A stretch of 64,000 nt of DNA from Salticus scenicus (taxonomy: Eukaryota; Arthropoda; Arachnida; Araneae; Salticidae): assembly GCA_963930645.1 (NCBI GenBank), contig OZ005648.1:197911542-197975541 (forward strand). Direction: 5' to 3'. Positions 34,288 through 46,399 of this stretch are shown piece after piece (the first letter of the stretch is position 1; the number at the start of each line of letters is the position of its first letter). The notes under the pieces were generated by a model. The model ran no database searches, was not told the DNA's origin, and was given only the letters and a program-made list of their open reading frames with translations. Made by a program: the position numbers and the translations under genes.

Positions 34288-34440
34288 AACTCACAACAAT
34301 TGTTTGTTTCGGGTCAAAAGAAGACACAACCTTTCATCAGGTGAACAAAGTAGGCACGAGTGCTGCAAACAAAGCAGCAATGCATTGATTGCAGGGTTCA
34401 ACGGAAGTAGTCACAAATGCTGTTTAATCTTTTTGCTTAA
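34288..34440 (-). repeat. hammerhead-bearing repeat, related to 30530-30640
   Basis: On the minus strand CCUGAUGA (core at 34334-34340) and CGAAAC (GAAA at 34307-34310) flank a GGUU/GACC stem II, followed by a CAA...UUGUUG stem III. Flanking sequence (GCAAACAAAGC(A/G)GCAATGC) is shared with the 30.5 kb copy, so both derive from one retroelement family. Confidence 0.45.
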
Positions 34441-34619
34441 AATTTTTTTTTAAATGTGTCATTTGTAAGGAGTCATGTATAAAATGCAGACATTATGATT
34501 ATATATACATGTGTGCATAATCAATTTTTTATTTTGGCTATTTCATATTCTCCAAAGCATCTAAAATTTAAATAAACATTTTTTTTAGCATTTATTAAAG
34601 GGTATCATTGTGTCTCAGA

Positions 34620-34805
34620 CAGTGTTGCCAGCCAGATCTGGATTTTTTATTCAATAATCATCATTAACTTTGAGAAGTGATATTTTATATACATAAAAGG
34701 CTATCAATGATCAGATAACAATTAATGGACTATCAAGTGATTAGGCAAGCATTACATACAATAAAAAATTATTGATTGAAAAATCCACCAGATCTGGCAA
34801 CACTG
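34620..34805. mobile_element. hAT-type MITE with perfect 8-bp target duplication (186 bp)
   Basis: Ends CAGTGTTGCCAGCCAGATCT and the complement of CAGTGTTGCCAGATCTGGTG are inverted. GTCTCAGA occurs exactly on both sides (34612-34619, 34806-34813). An 8-bp duplication and CAGTGTTGCC ends fit hAT. Confidence 0.85.
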
Positions 34806-34813
34806 GTCTCAGA

Positions 34814-37525
34814 GTCAGCGAAACCTTACATTAACCTATGAAAAAATTATCTCCATTATTGTTTCTTATATAATACATATGTTCGGTTTCTGTTTTCACA
34901 ATAGAAAAATTGATGGTCTTTAAATTCATCCTTGTTATAATGTTATCCAAAAATTGATTTTAATTTTTTATTTTTTTTTAATAGCTATAAAAAGCTACAT
35001 GATCTTAAGTGAGATTTTGCATTTTACAACTTAAAAAAAAAAAAAAAAACTCTGTAAACAAAACTTATATGAGTCAATATTGAAACAGCTGTTGTTTTCA
35101 TTGGGTTTCTTGTTGGCTGGTTATAAATGGCTATCGCCTGGATACAAGGCTGTAGTCAGAAAAAGATTTTCCAGGGTTTTCAAACTTTAATATATACTAT
35201 TGTTGAATATTAAAAATGAAGTATAATTTAAAAAAGATTCGAACAATTTGTAAATTTTGAGGGTAGGAGGTGGGGTGACCCCCAACCCCCCTCTTGGCTG
35301 GATGGATGGTCCAATTATTGGCCTATCTGTATGCAGCATTTTACATTGGCAATTAAATTTTGGTATTTATTATTTGCTATTTTTATAATTTTGCATGAAA
35401 AAATAGCATTTTTGGCATTATTTTAATGTGTGTAATAAAATTATATATTCTCCTTCAAGTTATAAAAAGCTTAAAAATGAGATATTATATCCAAATTTAA
35501 CACAGCAATTACTGTTGGACTCATTATAAAGTTTTTAAGGTGAGCAAACTATGGTTACCCAAAAAATAAGATGTCGACTAAGGAAACAAAAAATGTGCCG
35601 TTGAGCCAACAACCAACACTATGTTAATGGACCAAATGCCAACCGTGCAAATCAAATAGATCTATTGATGGGCCAACAATTCATGTTTGTAGGGAAGGGT
35701 TGATTTAATAGTCATGAATGTAAAAATGGAATTTAAAAATATGTTAGCCGTGCAATGGAAGTTTCACAGACACATGAATTGTCATTAATTCACCAAATTT
35801 AACCCTATTTGCTATATTTTTGCTGATAACAATGAGCAAATCAGACCTTTGAAAGATCTTTTACCCTAGTTAGTGAATTTAATATATCTTTTGAGTGTAG
35901 TATCACTGATTTTCTTGCTTAATCCAAGTTTCTGAAGCAAGACAATTACAAGTGTTTGAAAAACTTTTGTTACATGCTTTATTATGTAATTAATAATAAT
36001 ATAGATTATTTTCCCTCAGGTTAACACAGGATTTAGCTGATCTAGATGCACATTGACACATCCCCTTAAATGTTCCATATTCCACAGTTTTTTTCCCTTC
36101 TGTTATATGTCATTTAGTTTGTTTGTGCTCTGTTTTCATGTAAACAATTATTCATCTACATATGCATGGGGAAAAAAAAAGGTTACTTATTTTGTTTTAT
36201 AAGATTAAATATAATTATCTTTTTTTTTATTGAAGAATATCTCTACTTTATTTTAGTATTTAGTTATTTATTTTTCCAGCTATGTTTGGATTTACAGTAA
36301 AATGATTGAGTTTATATCTTAGGTGTTCAAAATAGCTGGATTTTTAATTACTGTAATCACTGTAAATTCATTTATGTAACCCCCCCCCCCCCCAAAAAAA
36401 AAAGTGTTATATTATAGACTATATTTATATTATCGCTTTAAAAAAATTACATATTGATATATATATATTTATCTTTCAGACTGCATTTATATTGTTGAGA
36501 ATAAATATGAAGCTTTTACTTCCATAGAAATAACACTTCTGTTGTGATTCAACTGTCAAGTTTTCATCTATATATTAATTGTCATATAAGTGCATTGACT
36601 TCAGTAACATTTTTAAGCTGATCCAATGACTCAAGTTGATAGTTCTTTGGTGAATATAAATATTTTAACAATCCTATTTTAACCCTCTCCTTTTTTAAAA
36701 ATTGATTTAAATGTAGTGAATTCAGGACTTTACTATCGTATAGGCACCTGGGCATAAAATTTATAAGAGCACAAAATTTTTCATAATTTCATTTAAAGCT
36801 TCATTAAAAAAAGAAAATAAACTGTATTTTTTTTTAATTGCACATGCATTTTTATTTCTGAAAATCAAACATAACAATTTAGGAATCAAAATAACATATT
36901 GCATATGGAATTAAATATATTCACTTGAGTTTGAGTACACTTAACGATGTACTTAAAACTACATAATGAAGCGTGAAACATATTCAAATTCCATTTCCCA
37001 TTCCAAACCGAAAAAGACATATTTCTATCTTAGTTCCATAATTTTATAGATTATCTTTTCTACTGATTTAGTGGTAACATTGAAGTCTCTAATTTACTCA
37101 TTTCATTTATATGAATAAGATTTTAAAAGAAAATTCATTGTTAGGCTGATTGGAGTAATTTTATTTATTCTTCGGGTCAGAAATATATTCATCTTTCAAA
37201 TATTTTCCTCTGTCAGTTTGCCTGATAAAATTTGTGTCAAAAATAAAGCTGATTATAAAAATAAATATATTGTTAGATTGACTAAAGTGTTTTTCTTCAA
37301 TGTCAGTGAGAGTGGTATAAGGACAGTCTGTCTTTTTACCCCCTTGCTCGCTATGCCTGTGGTGATTTTTACAAAGTTAGTTATTTTAAGGGAGCACAAT
37401 AAATTTAAAGTGTCCTGGTCATAAACATTTGTTTATTAGACCCTGAGTGAATTGAAAACCATTGCCAACAGTAAAAAATGCTGAAAAAAATAAAATAAGT
37501 AAATTACATTGTTCTTTTTATTTCT
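34814..37525. other. AT-rich non-coding stretch
   Basis: No gene is supported. A CTGGTT/CCCCCAACCCCCC block is near 35275-35292, and C/A runs are at 36380-36404. Short frames here (for example 37218-37424) have no motif. Confidence 0.5.
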
Positions 37526-38810
37526 ACTAGCAGGCTACGCCCGCTTCGCTGGCCACTATATTTAAATGAATCTCCAAAAGAATTGGAATCACTTACATTG
37601 GAATTAATTACATTGGAATTAATTACATTGGAATCGCTCTAGACCTCGCATCGGGTACTCGCTGACTACGGCAGCTCTTTCTCTGCCCGCACTGTAACGG
37701 GAGCAGGTCCCCACTGCCTGCAGAAATCTCTTTCCTATGTATTTCAATATGGGTATTTATTGACGATAGGTGGGTCTGCCATTATTTAAGAACTACGGTT
37801 TTAAAGATAACTGTATCTCAGCGTCTATTAAATATTTTAGTTTTTGAACCAAGCATTTTATTGCTCATGCTATTTACACTGTATTACAATTTGATTCCGA
37901 CCAATATAATGAAATAAAATAAAAAGTAGATTTTCTTTTAGAATGAATTAAATACATAAAAAACAAATAAATTCCAATCAGTTTAATCCTTTCTACTATA
38001 TACTACCATTATTTCCTGACAAATACTATAAATTAGAAAAAAAAAAAAAAAAAAAAAAAAAAAACTTTTAAAGAAATTAAATTAACAAATGAAAAATAAT
38101 TGTTGTTATACTACAAAAATTATACATAAACATAACTGTTATAAATACGTTTTTAAATTTTAAATTTAATATATTTAATTTTTTCTACTGCATTACCATT
38201 TTATTTTCAATAAATATAATAAATTAAAAAGTGAAAAAAGATTCGCCCTCAAATAAATGTATTAAATAAAAAATAAATTGCATAATATAGCCGTTGCTAA
38301 GATACGCAGACGATTACAATCGAAGAATAAATTCATGAAAAATGAAACATAAAAGCCAATGTTTAAAATCGAACAAACATTAATTTAAAAAATTCAAATT
38401 CGAAATTCGAAAAAATATCGATGAGGTGCACAGCTGCAGGGTCCCAGGTACCTATATGCCAAATTTGGAAGCTCTGCAATCAGTAGTGTGTAGTATTGTT
38501 CATGTTTAGATGAATGAATTTATTTTCCTGTTGAAAAAAAAAAATAAATAAACTCGTTTTTTTTTTTTTTTTTTTTTTTTTTGGCAACAATTAAATTATG
38601 GATTAAATTTAAATGGCTAATTTTTTGCTATTATTAGCTTATTATTTTCATATTTTTATTAATTAAAAGAAAACTAAACAGAAATTCGAAATTCTGACTT
38701 CGATGTGCACAATGATCCTTCGGGGGGCACCTTTGTGTTAAATCTCGTGACTGTCCGAGCTACCGTTTTCGAGAACATTGAAATATATATACAAATATTG
38801 CTCACTTAAT
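37526..38810 (-). mobile_element. Helitron 3' end, minus strand, with uncertain 5' limit
   Basis: Reading the minus strand, CCAGCGAAGCGGGCGTAGCC then TGCTAG|T ends at 37526, almost identical to the 3' end at 27061-27087. Upstream on that strand a GTACCCGATGCGAGG motif parallels CCCGGTGCGACA at 26950. Phrases at 38410-38470 (GGGTCCCAGGTACCTATATG) and 38700-38790 (GTCCGAGCTACCGTTTTCGA) are common in Helitron-type elements. No TC start could be fixed. Confidence 0.6.
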
Positions 38811-39934
38811 AGTATAAGATTTATTTATTTTTTCCTTTTTCATTGTCATGGAATAGTGTGAATAGAATTAATAAATGAATCTTCTAAAGAAAGTATCTGT
38901 TAGTGAGTTAGTATTATTTTTTTTTGTGAGGTTTTTATCTAAATAATATTTAACTCAAGTGCCTAAATTATTTCTGCTAAATATGTTTTGATAAATAATT
39001 TAAATCTAAGTTAAATTAAGCTATTGAAAATAAAACTTGAAACTCAAACTGTGTGTTAATTTTACAATTAAAGCCTGCTCTCATTTTAAGATGCTGGGCG
39101 TTCCATTGGAAAATTTTCAAGATTAACAGATACATTTTCTACCACATGTTAACAGGGACTTCTAAAGTATTATAATAGTTTTTATTATTCACTTTGATTT
39201 TTGATGATGTATCTGTGAAAAAACAAATTACATGTGCGAGGATTGAAAAATCATAAAACACCACTCCAAATTGTGAAATTATAATTGATAGTCTATACAT
39301 AAAGGTTTGTGGGATTGTTTATAGTACTGTCTTCTACTATCACTAAAAAGAAAAATATTGTTTTTAGAAACCACAAATATTCTACAAGCAAATGTTCCAC
39401 AAATATTCCATTATTTACAATTTAACCTTCCAAGTATCTGTAGATAGACTTTTCCATTTATTGAGTGGTTATTTTTTTCATAGTATATTCATAATTCAAA
39501 AGTGCATAAGTTCATAATTATAAATTCTTAGTTTGTTTTTTAAGTAGTATGAAGGTCATACATAAGTCACATAAAAGTTATTTTTAAATGCATATATATA
39601 TATATATTTTTTTCAAGTTGAATTAACCATTATTTAAGTGCATTCTAAAGCTCATACAATTAACACAACATTATAATTTTGTCCTTTTTCAAAATGTTTG
39701 GAGCATTAAAAATAGGATACTGGGTCATTGATGGGTTAATTTGATGGCATATATTTATTTAGTAATAATTTTGTTAGACCATTATTAAACCAAATTAACT
39801 TACACCATTTAGTTTTATTTGTCATTGAAATTTAAAGAAGTTTTTAGAGTTATTGAAGTTGTTTTCAAAAATTGGAATATTGATCTATTTTAAAATATTT
39901 TTCAACAGTTCTTATTCTTATAATTATTACAGTA
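38811..39934. other. AT-rich non-coding stretch
   Basis: No gene or bounded element is recognised. A (TA)n run is at 39592-39606. Confidence 0.5.
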
Positions 39935-40924
39935 CAAAGTGATTATAAAAAAACATCCTGGTATATTAACCCCTAATGGCTTATCCACTAAACTAACTGA
40001 AACATCAGATATTGTATTTGAAGGTATGTGCTCGAAATTGACATGATTTAAAACAAAGGTCTCACAGTTATGGTTACAGCAATAAAATTATGAAATATTT
40101 GATCAACAACAATCTTTTTTTTTTAAATTGTGTCATAATATTCAGAGTGAAAAACCATAAGTGGTGTCCCAGAAACTATAGCTGGAGAAAGAATAGCTTA
40201 AAATGTAATAATAATAATAATAATAATAAACACATGGTGTGAGCACAGAAACTGTGGGCAAACGAGTCATAAGAAATTTTTTATTCAAATCAGATTATAC
40301 GTTTTTAGCGTCAATGCTTTCACAGACAACAAAACATTGCACACAGATTATTGTTAACAACCGAAGGTCAGGAGCCTCTTGAAGAGAGTTGCAAAATACA
40401 GGGAGTAAAATTTGATTGGTCAAGATAATTTTGGATGAAAATGAATTGCCAAGAATTGTTGCATGCAAAGTGTTTGTGAGGGCAGTCAGAAAGGAACTTT
40501 GTACAAAATAAACTTTTCTACCGTGAGGATCATATTTCAGTGACAAAAAGTAGGATTTCAACTTGAACCTTTTGAATTTTATTAATATTTCTGTGACTTA
40601 TTTGTCAATAGTTTCTGAGCTCATTTCTATTTTTTTTAATTGTTTTAAACTGCTGTTTCTCTAGTTATAGTTACCAAGACAATGCCACTTATCATTTTTC
40701 ACTTTGAAAATTATGCTGGATTTAAAGAAAATGGGCATTGCATTCAACAATTTCAAAAGTGTGTTACTATAACTGTAACCATGAGAGTTCTATTGTTTTA
40801 AATTATCATAATCTCAAGCGCATACCTTTATATAACAATATCTGAAATATCATTTTTTAGATTTGTTAAGTGGATAGGCCATTAGGGATTCATATATTGG
40901 GATTGTTTTTTTATAACCACTCTG
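39935..40924. mobile_element. TIR element with long imperfect arms, 990 bp
   Basis: The left end CAAAGTGATTATAAAAAAAC and the complement of the right end CAGAGTGGTTATAAAAAAAC are flanked by TA (39933-39934, 40925-40926). Inversion continues inward for about 170 bp (CCCCTAATGGC(T/C)TATCCACT, CAGATATTGT, GGTATG(T/C)GC). TA duplication suggests the Tc1/mariner group. The interior has a TAATAA run but no transposase. Confidence 0.75.
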
Positions 40925-40999
40925 TATTTACTTTTACATGAGAAGTTTCTCTAAACCTTCCATACAGTAGTAATAGAAAATATAATTTTGACAATTCAT

Positions 41000-41460
41000 A
41001 TTAAAGATGTTTGATCTATTGGGCAAATCAATTTTTACTAAAATGAAAAGGGATCAGGTCAGAATTTTAATTTATCTTTGGTTTACTGTTCCATTGCTCT
41101 ACCAACTGAGCTATGCATGCCAGTCTTTATCTGTTCTGCACAAATCGCTCATGTGAAAGTTGGAAAGTTTCAATATTTCCATACTCAAATTCGCTTTTGT
41201 AAAATGTAATTTGACCAATCAATCAAACATCTTTAGTATAAATGGTCAAAGTCTATTTCCTAATTATTCATTGCTATTCTGCAGTTATGAAGGAAAAAAA
41301 AAAAAAGTCATCTATAGATTTGGGTATGTATTTCCAGAACAGATGAAGTGTGGGTTAGATATCAAGCAATACAGTTCTATTGATGGAGTGTTGAGACAGT
41401 AGCTCAAAGGTTCCATGTTCAAATCTTGGCCTGATCAGTTTTTCCTTTTTTAAAATTTAA
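41000..41460. repeat. tRNA-derived SINE pair, inverted
   Basis: On the minus strand at 41095-41135 the phrase ATAGCTCAGTTGGTAGAGCA is tRNA-like (A-box region). On the plus strand at 41370-41440, ATTGATGGAGTGTTGAGACA and GGTTCCATGTTCAAATCTTG carry A- and B-box-like parts. Both are followed by a tail related to TTTGATCAATTAAACAAACA. They are two SINE copies in opposite directions rather than tRNA genes, because acceptor stems are missing. Confidence 0.6.
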
Positions 41461-42939
41461 TTTGATCAATTAAACAAACATATTCTACATGGTAAAACAA
41501 TCTTACTTAATGTATATATGTTAATCAAAATGTAACTTTTTTATTCCAAATTTATTTATTTATTATTTAATAAATTTAAAGTTTTTATTTGCAAAACTAT
41601 GTAATCAAAAATAATATTCAATATTTTGCTTGTGAAAATTTTGGAGTGAGGAAATAAATTAAACTTTAGATGTGTTTTGAAGAATGTGATTAAACTAAGA
41701 TGAAACAACATACTAACTTATTCTGAATGAACATTGTTTTATTAGATGATATAAAATAACATTACATATTTAACCTGCTCTTTTAAGTTGCATAGATATA
41801 ATTGAAATTATGTATTTAATAATTTGATATGAAATAGATGATTATAAATTTTGTTATAAATTATGAATCTTATCAATCTAAACTTTGTTTCTTGTAGACA
41901 AACATGCCAGTTTTTGTTTAAAATATATTTTATATGCATCACTTCTAATGAATTTTGATCATAGGCCTACTCAGTATTGCATATATATATATATATTCAT
42001 AGAAATATGTTAAAATTCAACATATTATATTTATTTTCTTTCTTTCTTTCTTTTTTTACAAGTATAACAGCAGCTGAACAAAAAAACAAAGAACAGAAAT
42101 TATATAACAACATTTTCACAGATGTGAAAATTTTTTTAAGAAAATAGTCAGCATAATTAGCAACATTTCAAAATTAAAAAAGGGTAAGAAATAACATTTT
42201 GTATTGTTTTTATAATATGTATATATATTGGCTACAGACAAGCTAAATATTGTTGATGAAAAACACGTTGGCAAAATAACACAATGTGCGTGTGAGAGAA
42301 GGGAGAAAAAGATGAAATCAATTAACAAAGGCTGTCTAGCTGAGTACAGAGCACACAAATGAAAAGCCAAAAAGTACAGTAACATGAACTATAAAAGTTT
42401 ATTTTTCTACATATAACTTGGAAAAATTGTGGAATGCCGTTTTCTCTTTTATCACACCAAGGAATGAAACTGTAGGTAATGTAATTAAATTTAGCATGAT
42501 ATACTTTAAGAATTAAAGGATGCTGAATTTGACTGAGCTAAAATATTACAATTTTTCTTTTTTTAAACATTTAATACAAGCAATTTTGATTATTTTTATA
42601 GAATTTTTAATTATGTAAAAATACATAAATATCAAATAATTGACTACTAATAATGTTAGTCATTTTAAGAAGCAAGAAAATATTTAATTTTCTAATTATT
42701 TGCATAATGTTTAGTCACATGAAAAATATTGGTAATACGAGTCTTGGTAGTTTGAGTTGAGTACAGGGGTTCCTTCAGGTTTGGAAAAGTGAGGGAAATT
42801 TTCAAATGTTGTAAACCTGGAAAAGGTTTTCCAAGCACACAATGTAAAATGAATTAATTAACTTCATTGTTAATTTTTGCTGTGTCTTCCTCTTGCATAA
42901 CTTAAACAAATTAGAATAATCTGGTGTGTCACTCACACG
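41461..42939. other. AT-rich non-coding stretch
   Basis: No gene is supported. An R1-like lead-in (AATCTGGTGTGTCACTCACACG) precedes 42940, as it does at 24040 and 25245. Confidence 0.5.
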
Positions 42940-43850
42940 ACTTTCTCTTACCCTGAAATTTAATACTATTAATACAGATTGCACATTAAAAGGTAAGATA
43001 ACGAGTTCTGTTATGTAAATCTGTGTTAAACAATTCATATTAGGCTTCTGAAGAGTTTTATATAATAATTAGTTCTATGTGAGGGGGGCCCCTCAACCCC
43101 CCGTTTCATTAATGCACCTACATTTATATAGAATTTAATTCAGTTATTAAAAAATAATTCTGTTTTTAAAAAATAATTTATTAAAATTATTATTTAATAC
43201 AATTATCTCTTATGATAATGCAGACGATTTCAGTATTAAAGTAGTAGTATAACACCAAATATCCCAAAAAAAAGTCCAATTTATTCTCAATATAAAAAAA
43301 ATAAAAAATAAAAAATACGATTTTTTTTCTATTCGTTTTAAAGGTATTGGCGAGCTCTTTTGAAAGATACCCATCATGAAAATTTACTCCCCCCGGGGGG
43401 GGGGGACTTCCCCCCCAGGGGGGGAGGCAAGGCTCCTATATACACAATTTTTTTTTCCCAGTTAACTATCTCGATAACAAAAAATATATATTCGTTTCAT
43501 TTGTTTTAGTGCAGTCAATAGACGATAAACTCTACTTACCTGCAATTTCCCCCATAGACGTAATGTATTAGAATTCTCTTGATTGTCCCTGTACACGAAC
43601 CATTTGCTTGATCTTAACGAAAAGCTTACTGTAGCATCCCTATATGATACACATTTAGAATACCAAGTTTGAACTTTCTGCCATAATTTGTTTTTGAGAT
43701 ATGCTGATAACAGACAGACACACAGACCATTTGCTAAAAACATGATTTTCATATTCAGGGGACCTCAGAACGTGTAAATATAACAAAATCTCACGTTCGA
43801 AAATTTGACCCAAAAACAATACTTTCTCTACCTTATGGGTAAGAGAAAGT
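42940..43850. mobile_element. R1 repeat, copy 2 (911 bp)
   Basis: Inverted ends ACTTTCTCTTACCC (42940-42953) and GGGTAAGAGAAAGT (43837-43850). It is collinear with the 25.3-26.3 kb copy at high identity, which implies recent spread or gene conversion. It lacks the short T/A expansions of that copy and has no coding capacity. The module order is: inverted end, AT-rich body, G/C-run block, CCCCATAGACGTAATG, TTGAGATATGCTGATAACAG, ACAGACA run, GGGGACCTCAGAACGTGTAA, closing inverted end. Confidence 0.8.
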
Positions 43851-44820
43851 AAAAAAGGATACATATATATATCTTTTAAATGCTTCTGAAAAAGTGAATA
43901 AGTTTAACAGAGGGCCTTAATACTACCCAAATATATGAGGAAATTATAGAACTGAAAAAGGAATATACCAAAAATTATACCAAAATTAAACCATAAAGTA
44001 CCTTAAATTATATCCAAAATTGCTTTTTGACTCACTTGGTAAATCAAAAATTAGAAATGACTTTAACATTCATATTACTTTTGATATAATGTACATTCAC
44101 AAATATTATGTTCAAAAATTTCTTCTAAGGAAAAGAAAAAAGTATGATTTTGGGAAAATTCCTTTTAAATACCTTAAGGAATTTCTGTTTTCCTACAATT
44201 AACATTTTTCCTCCAGTGCTTGGAAAAAGGTTAAGTTTTAATGTATTGGATTACAGAAATTTCACTTGCTCACATTTTTTTGTGATGAACTTGTAGTTCT
44301 GTGTGTCTTTAAACATTTTTACATTTTATTAAATGAAAAGTAAATATTTTATTGACATTTTAAAAGAATAATTGTAGTTCATTTTGTATTTGTCATTGTC
44401 AATATATAAAATACTTATGATAAATAAATTTTAATCACCAATAAAATTATTGAACACATAATTTAATTACATTTATTACCAGACTTTTGCTATTTTTTAT
44501 GTCGTAAATCCAATCTTATGACCTGGAATTTTACAAATGGTCCTGTAAAACACAGGGAATTTTATTTTTGAAATAGAGTGAGAACTTAGCGAGTGGGACC
44601 AGGCTGTTTATATATATATAACTGACTCCTGAATTTAGAAAGGAAAATTTATATAAAATTATATTTGTCAATAATTGTTTGTGCTTTATTGTGAACTGTT
44701 TAATAAAGCAGAAACTAAAATTATGCACTAATATTATTTATGTTTCTACACTTAGCAAACAATATAATGATATAATGAATTTACGCATATCGTTATAAGT
44801 AGGAGATTGGCAGATGCTTC

Positions 44821-44852
<32 letters not shown>

Positions 44853-45619
44853 AACAGTAAATAAAAAAAAAGCTAACATTTAAATTTTTACTTGTTTGAA
44901 GAATAATTGCATTTTCAAACTTTACTTTGATATTTTGTTTAATTTCTTACCTGATACTTTGTGGGAAATGTCTGAAATATAAGGGGTGGGGGAGAAATTA
45001 TAATTTTCAATTTCAGCAGAGTAAGGTTTTTTATCTTCAGATTATATGCTAAATATTGAAACTATTATTGAGTTTTCCTAAAATATGTTGTTGTAGTGAA
45101 AGTTATTTGACTGGATTTGTGGGATACTCGAATTATCAAGACTCTATTGCATATTACTTTTATGAATAATAGAACAGTGATTCCCAATATTAAGAGAATA
45201 TTAAATGTTAAATAAAGAATTGAATAATAATTATTATCTTCCTTCATTATTTAACTGTAGTAAATGAAAAATGATAAAAATATGAAAGTTATGAACGAAA
45301 AGGAACCATTTCTTCTTTCATTTAGTGCATAAATTCAGAAACATTATATCCAGTCTTGCTTTTGCCTCTTGGGTAGTAGCATGTGTTTTTTGAACTTGAA
45401 CAAGAAAGGCCACATTTTTTTGAAACCGGTAGTGCTTGGATATATTTTATGGTGTGTGGAGAAGATTTTAAATTAAAATAATTATCAAGTTCAATTTAGC
45501 ATTCCTGCCAGTTTTGATGTTTATCAGTGGTTATTAATTTTTATTTGGTATTGTCAAGTCAGTACTAAGATAAACACTTTTATAAGCTGATTTATTGTCT
45601 AATTTAACCCCCCCCCCCC

Positions 45620-45654
<35 letters not shown>

Positions 45655-45984
45655 CATTATAACTAGTCACATTATACTCATATTGCTCTATTAAAAAAAA
45701 AGAAGGGGGGGGGAGATGTAAATTGTGAAAATATCTTTTGGAAATCACTGCTCTATTCATTATATTTTTATTACATTTTAAATGCTAGAAATAAAATAAA
45801 CAAATTGATAAATTTATTTTATTAAATAAACTAAAGTACTTATAAAACTCATAAACTTTTTATAAAACAAGTTTATAAGAAACTTATAAACTTTTGATTG
45901 TGTAAATATTCAATAATAATAATAAAAGAAGTTATTAAAAAAAAAAAAAAAAAAAACTTTTTAAAATACTTCTACAGCCTTAAG
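43851..45984. other. AT-rich non-coding stretch
   Basis: There is no gene. Long A runs are at 44821-44849 and 45621-45651, and a C run precedes the latter. Confidence 0.5.
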
Positions 45985-46030
45985 GTTGTGCATGGTATTT
46001 TCAACCACCTCCATGGTCTTCATCAGTGTT
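45985..46030 (-). ncRNA. hammerhead-like motif, minus strand
   Basis: On the minus strand CUGAUGA (46020-46026) is followed by one extra A, then stem II GACCA/UGGUU with loop UGGAGG, then GAAA (45999-46002). Stem III and stem I are not convincing (AUACCAUGC follows). An inverted, diverged relative lies at 46355-46396. Confidence 0.4.
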
Positions 46031-46330
46031 TATTGTGGTTGTTCCTCGCAATGATGGAGACCCTAGTAGCAGAAACAGCTATAGCACATTGGCGGGCAAT
46101 GTACTTTGTTTAAAGCTTTGCAGATTAATTTAACATCACAAAAAGAAATGCCAGGCTTAAAAATACAAATAGGATTTACATTATGTCTCTAGATTACTGT
46201 ACTTGAATATTCTTAATTAATTTTCTTTGTAGATGTAAGTTTTACATATTTTGTGAATTGCTAATGCTTCTTGTGATACAAGACTTACTCTGGTGTTCCT
46301 GGATCACAGACTAATTTTGTTTTGCTGCAG

Positions 46331-46396
46331 ATAGATACAGAAAATTCTGCTACTGGGATGAAGACCACGAAGGTGGTTGAAAGTACTTTGTACTAG
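46331..46396 (+). repeat. inverted relative of the 46.0 kb hammerhead-like segment
   Basis: GGGATGAAGACCACGAAGGT and GGTTGAAAGTACTTTGTACT mirror the 46.0 kb segment. The stem III hairpin GUAC-UUU-GUAC is perfect, but the core is GGGAUGA instead of CUGAUGA. A TTTTGCTGCAG acceptor-like site precedes an open frame IDTENSATGMKTTKVVESTL ending TAG, so an exon reading is possible; I favour the repeat reading. Confidence 0.4.
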
Positions 46397-46399
46397 TCT

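Noticed and set aside
41095..41135. A true tRNA gene on the minus strand
   Set aside because: Only the D-arm/A-box region is convincing; no acceptor stem or complete cloverleaf can be drawn, so it is a SINE relic.
42802..43864. Frames with RVRESRVSDTPDY and LHVLRSPEYENHVF shared with 25.1-26.3 kb
   Set aside because: The identical peptides come from shared R1 DNA; frames are short and broken, so no coding selection is implied.
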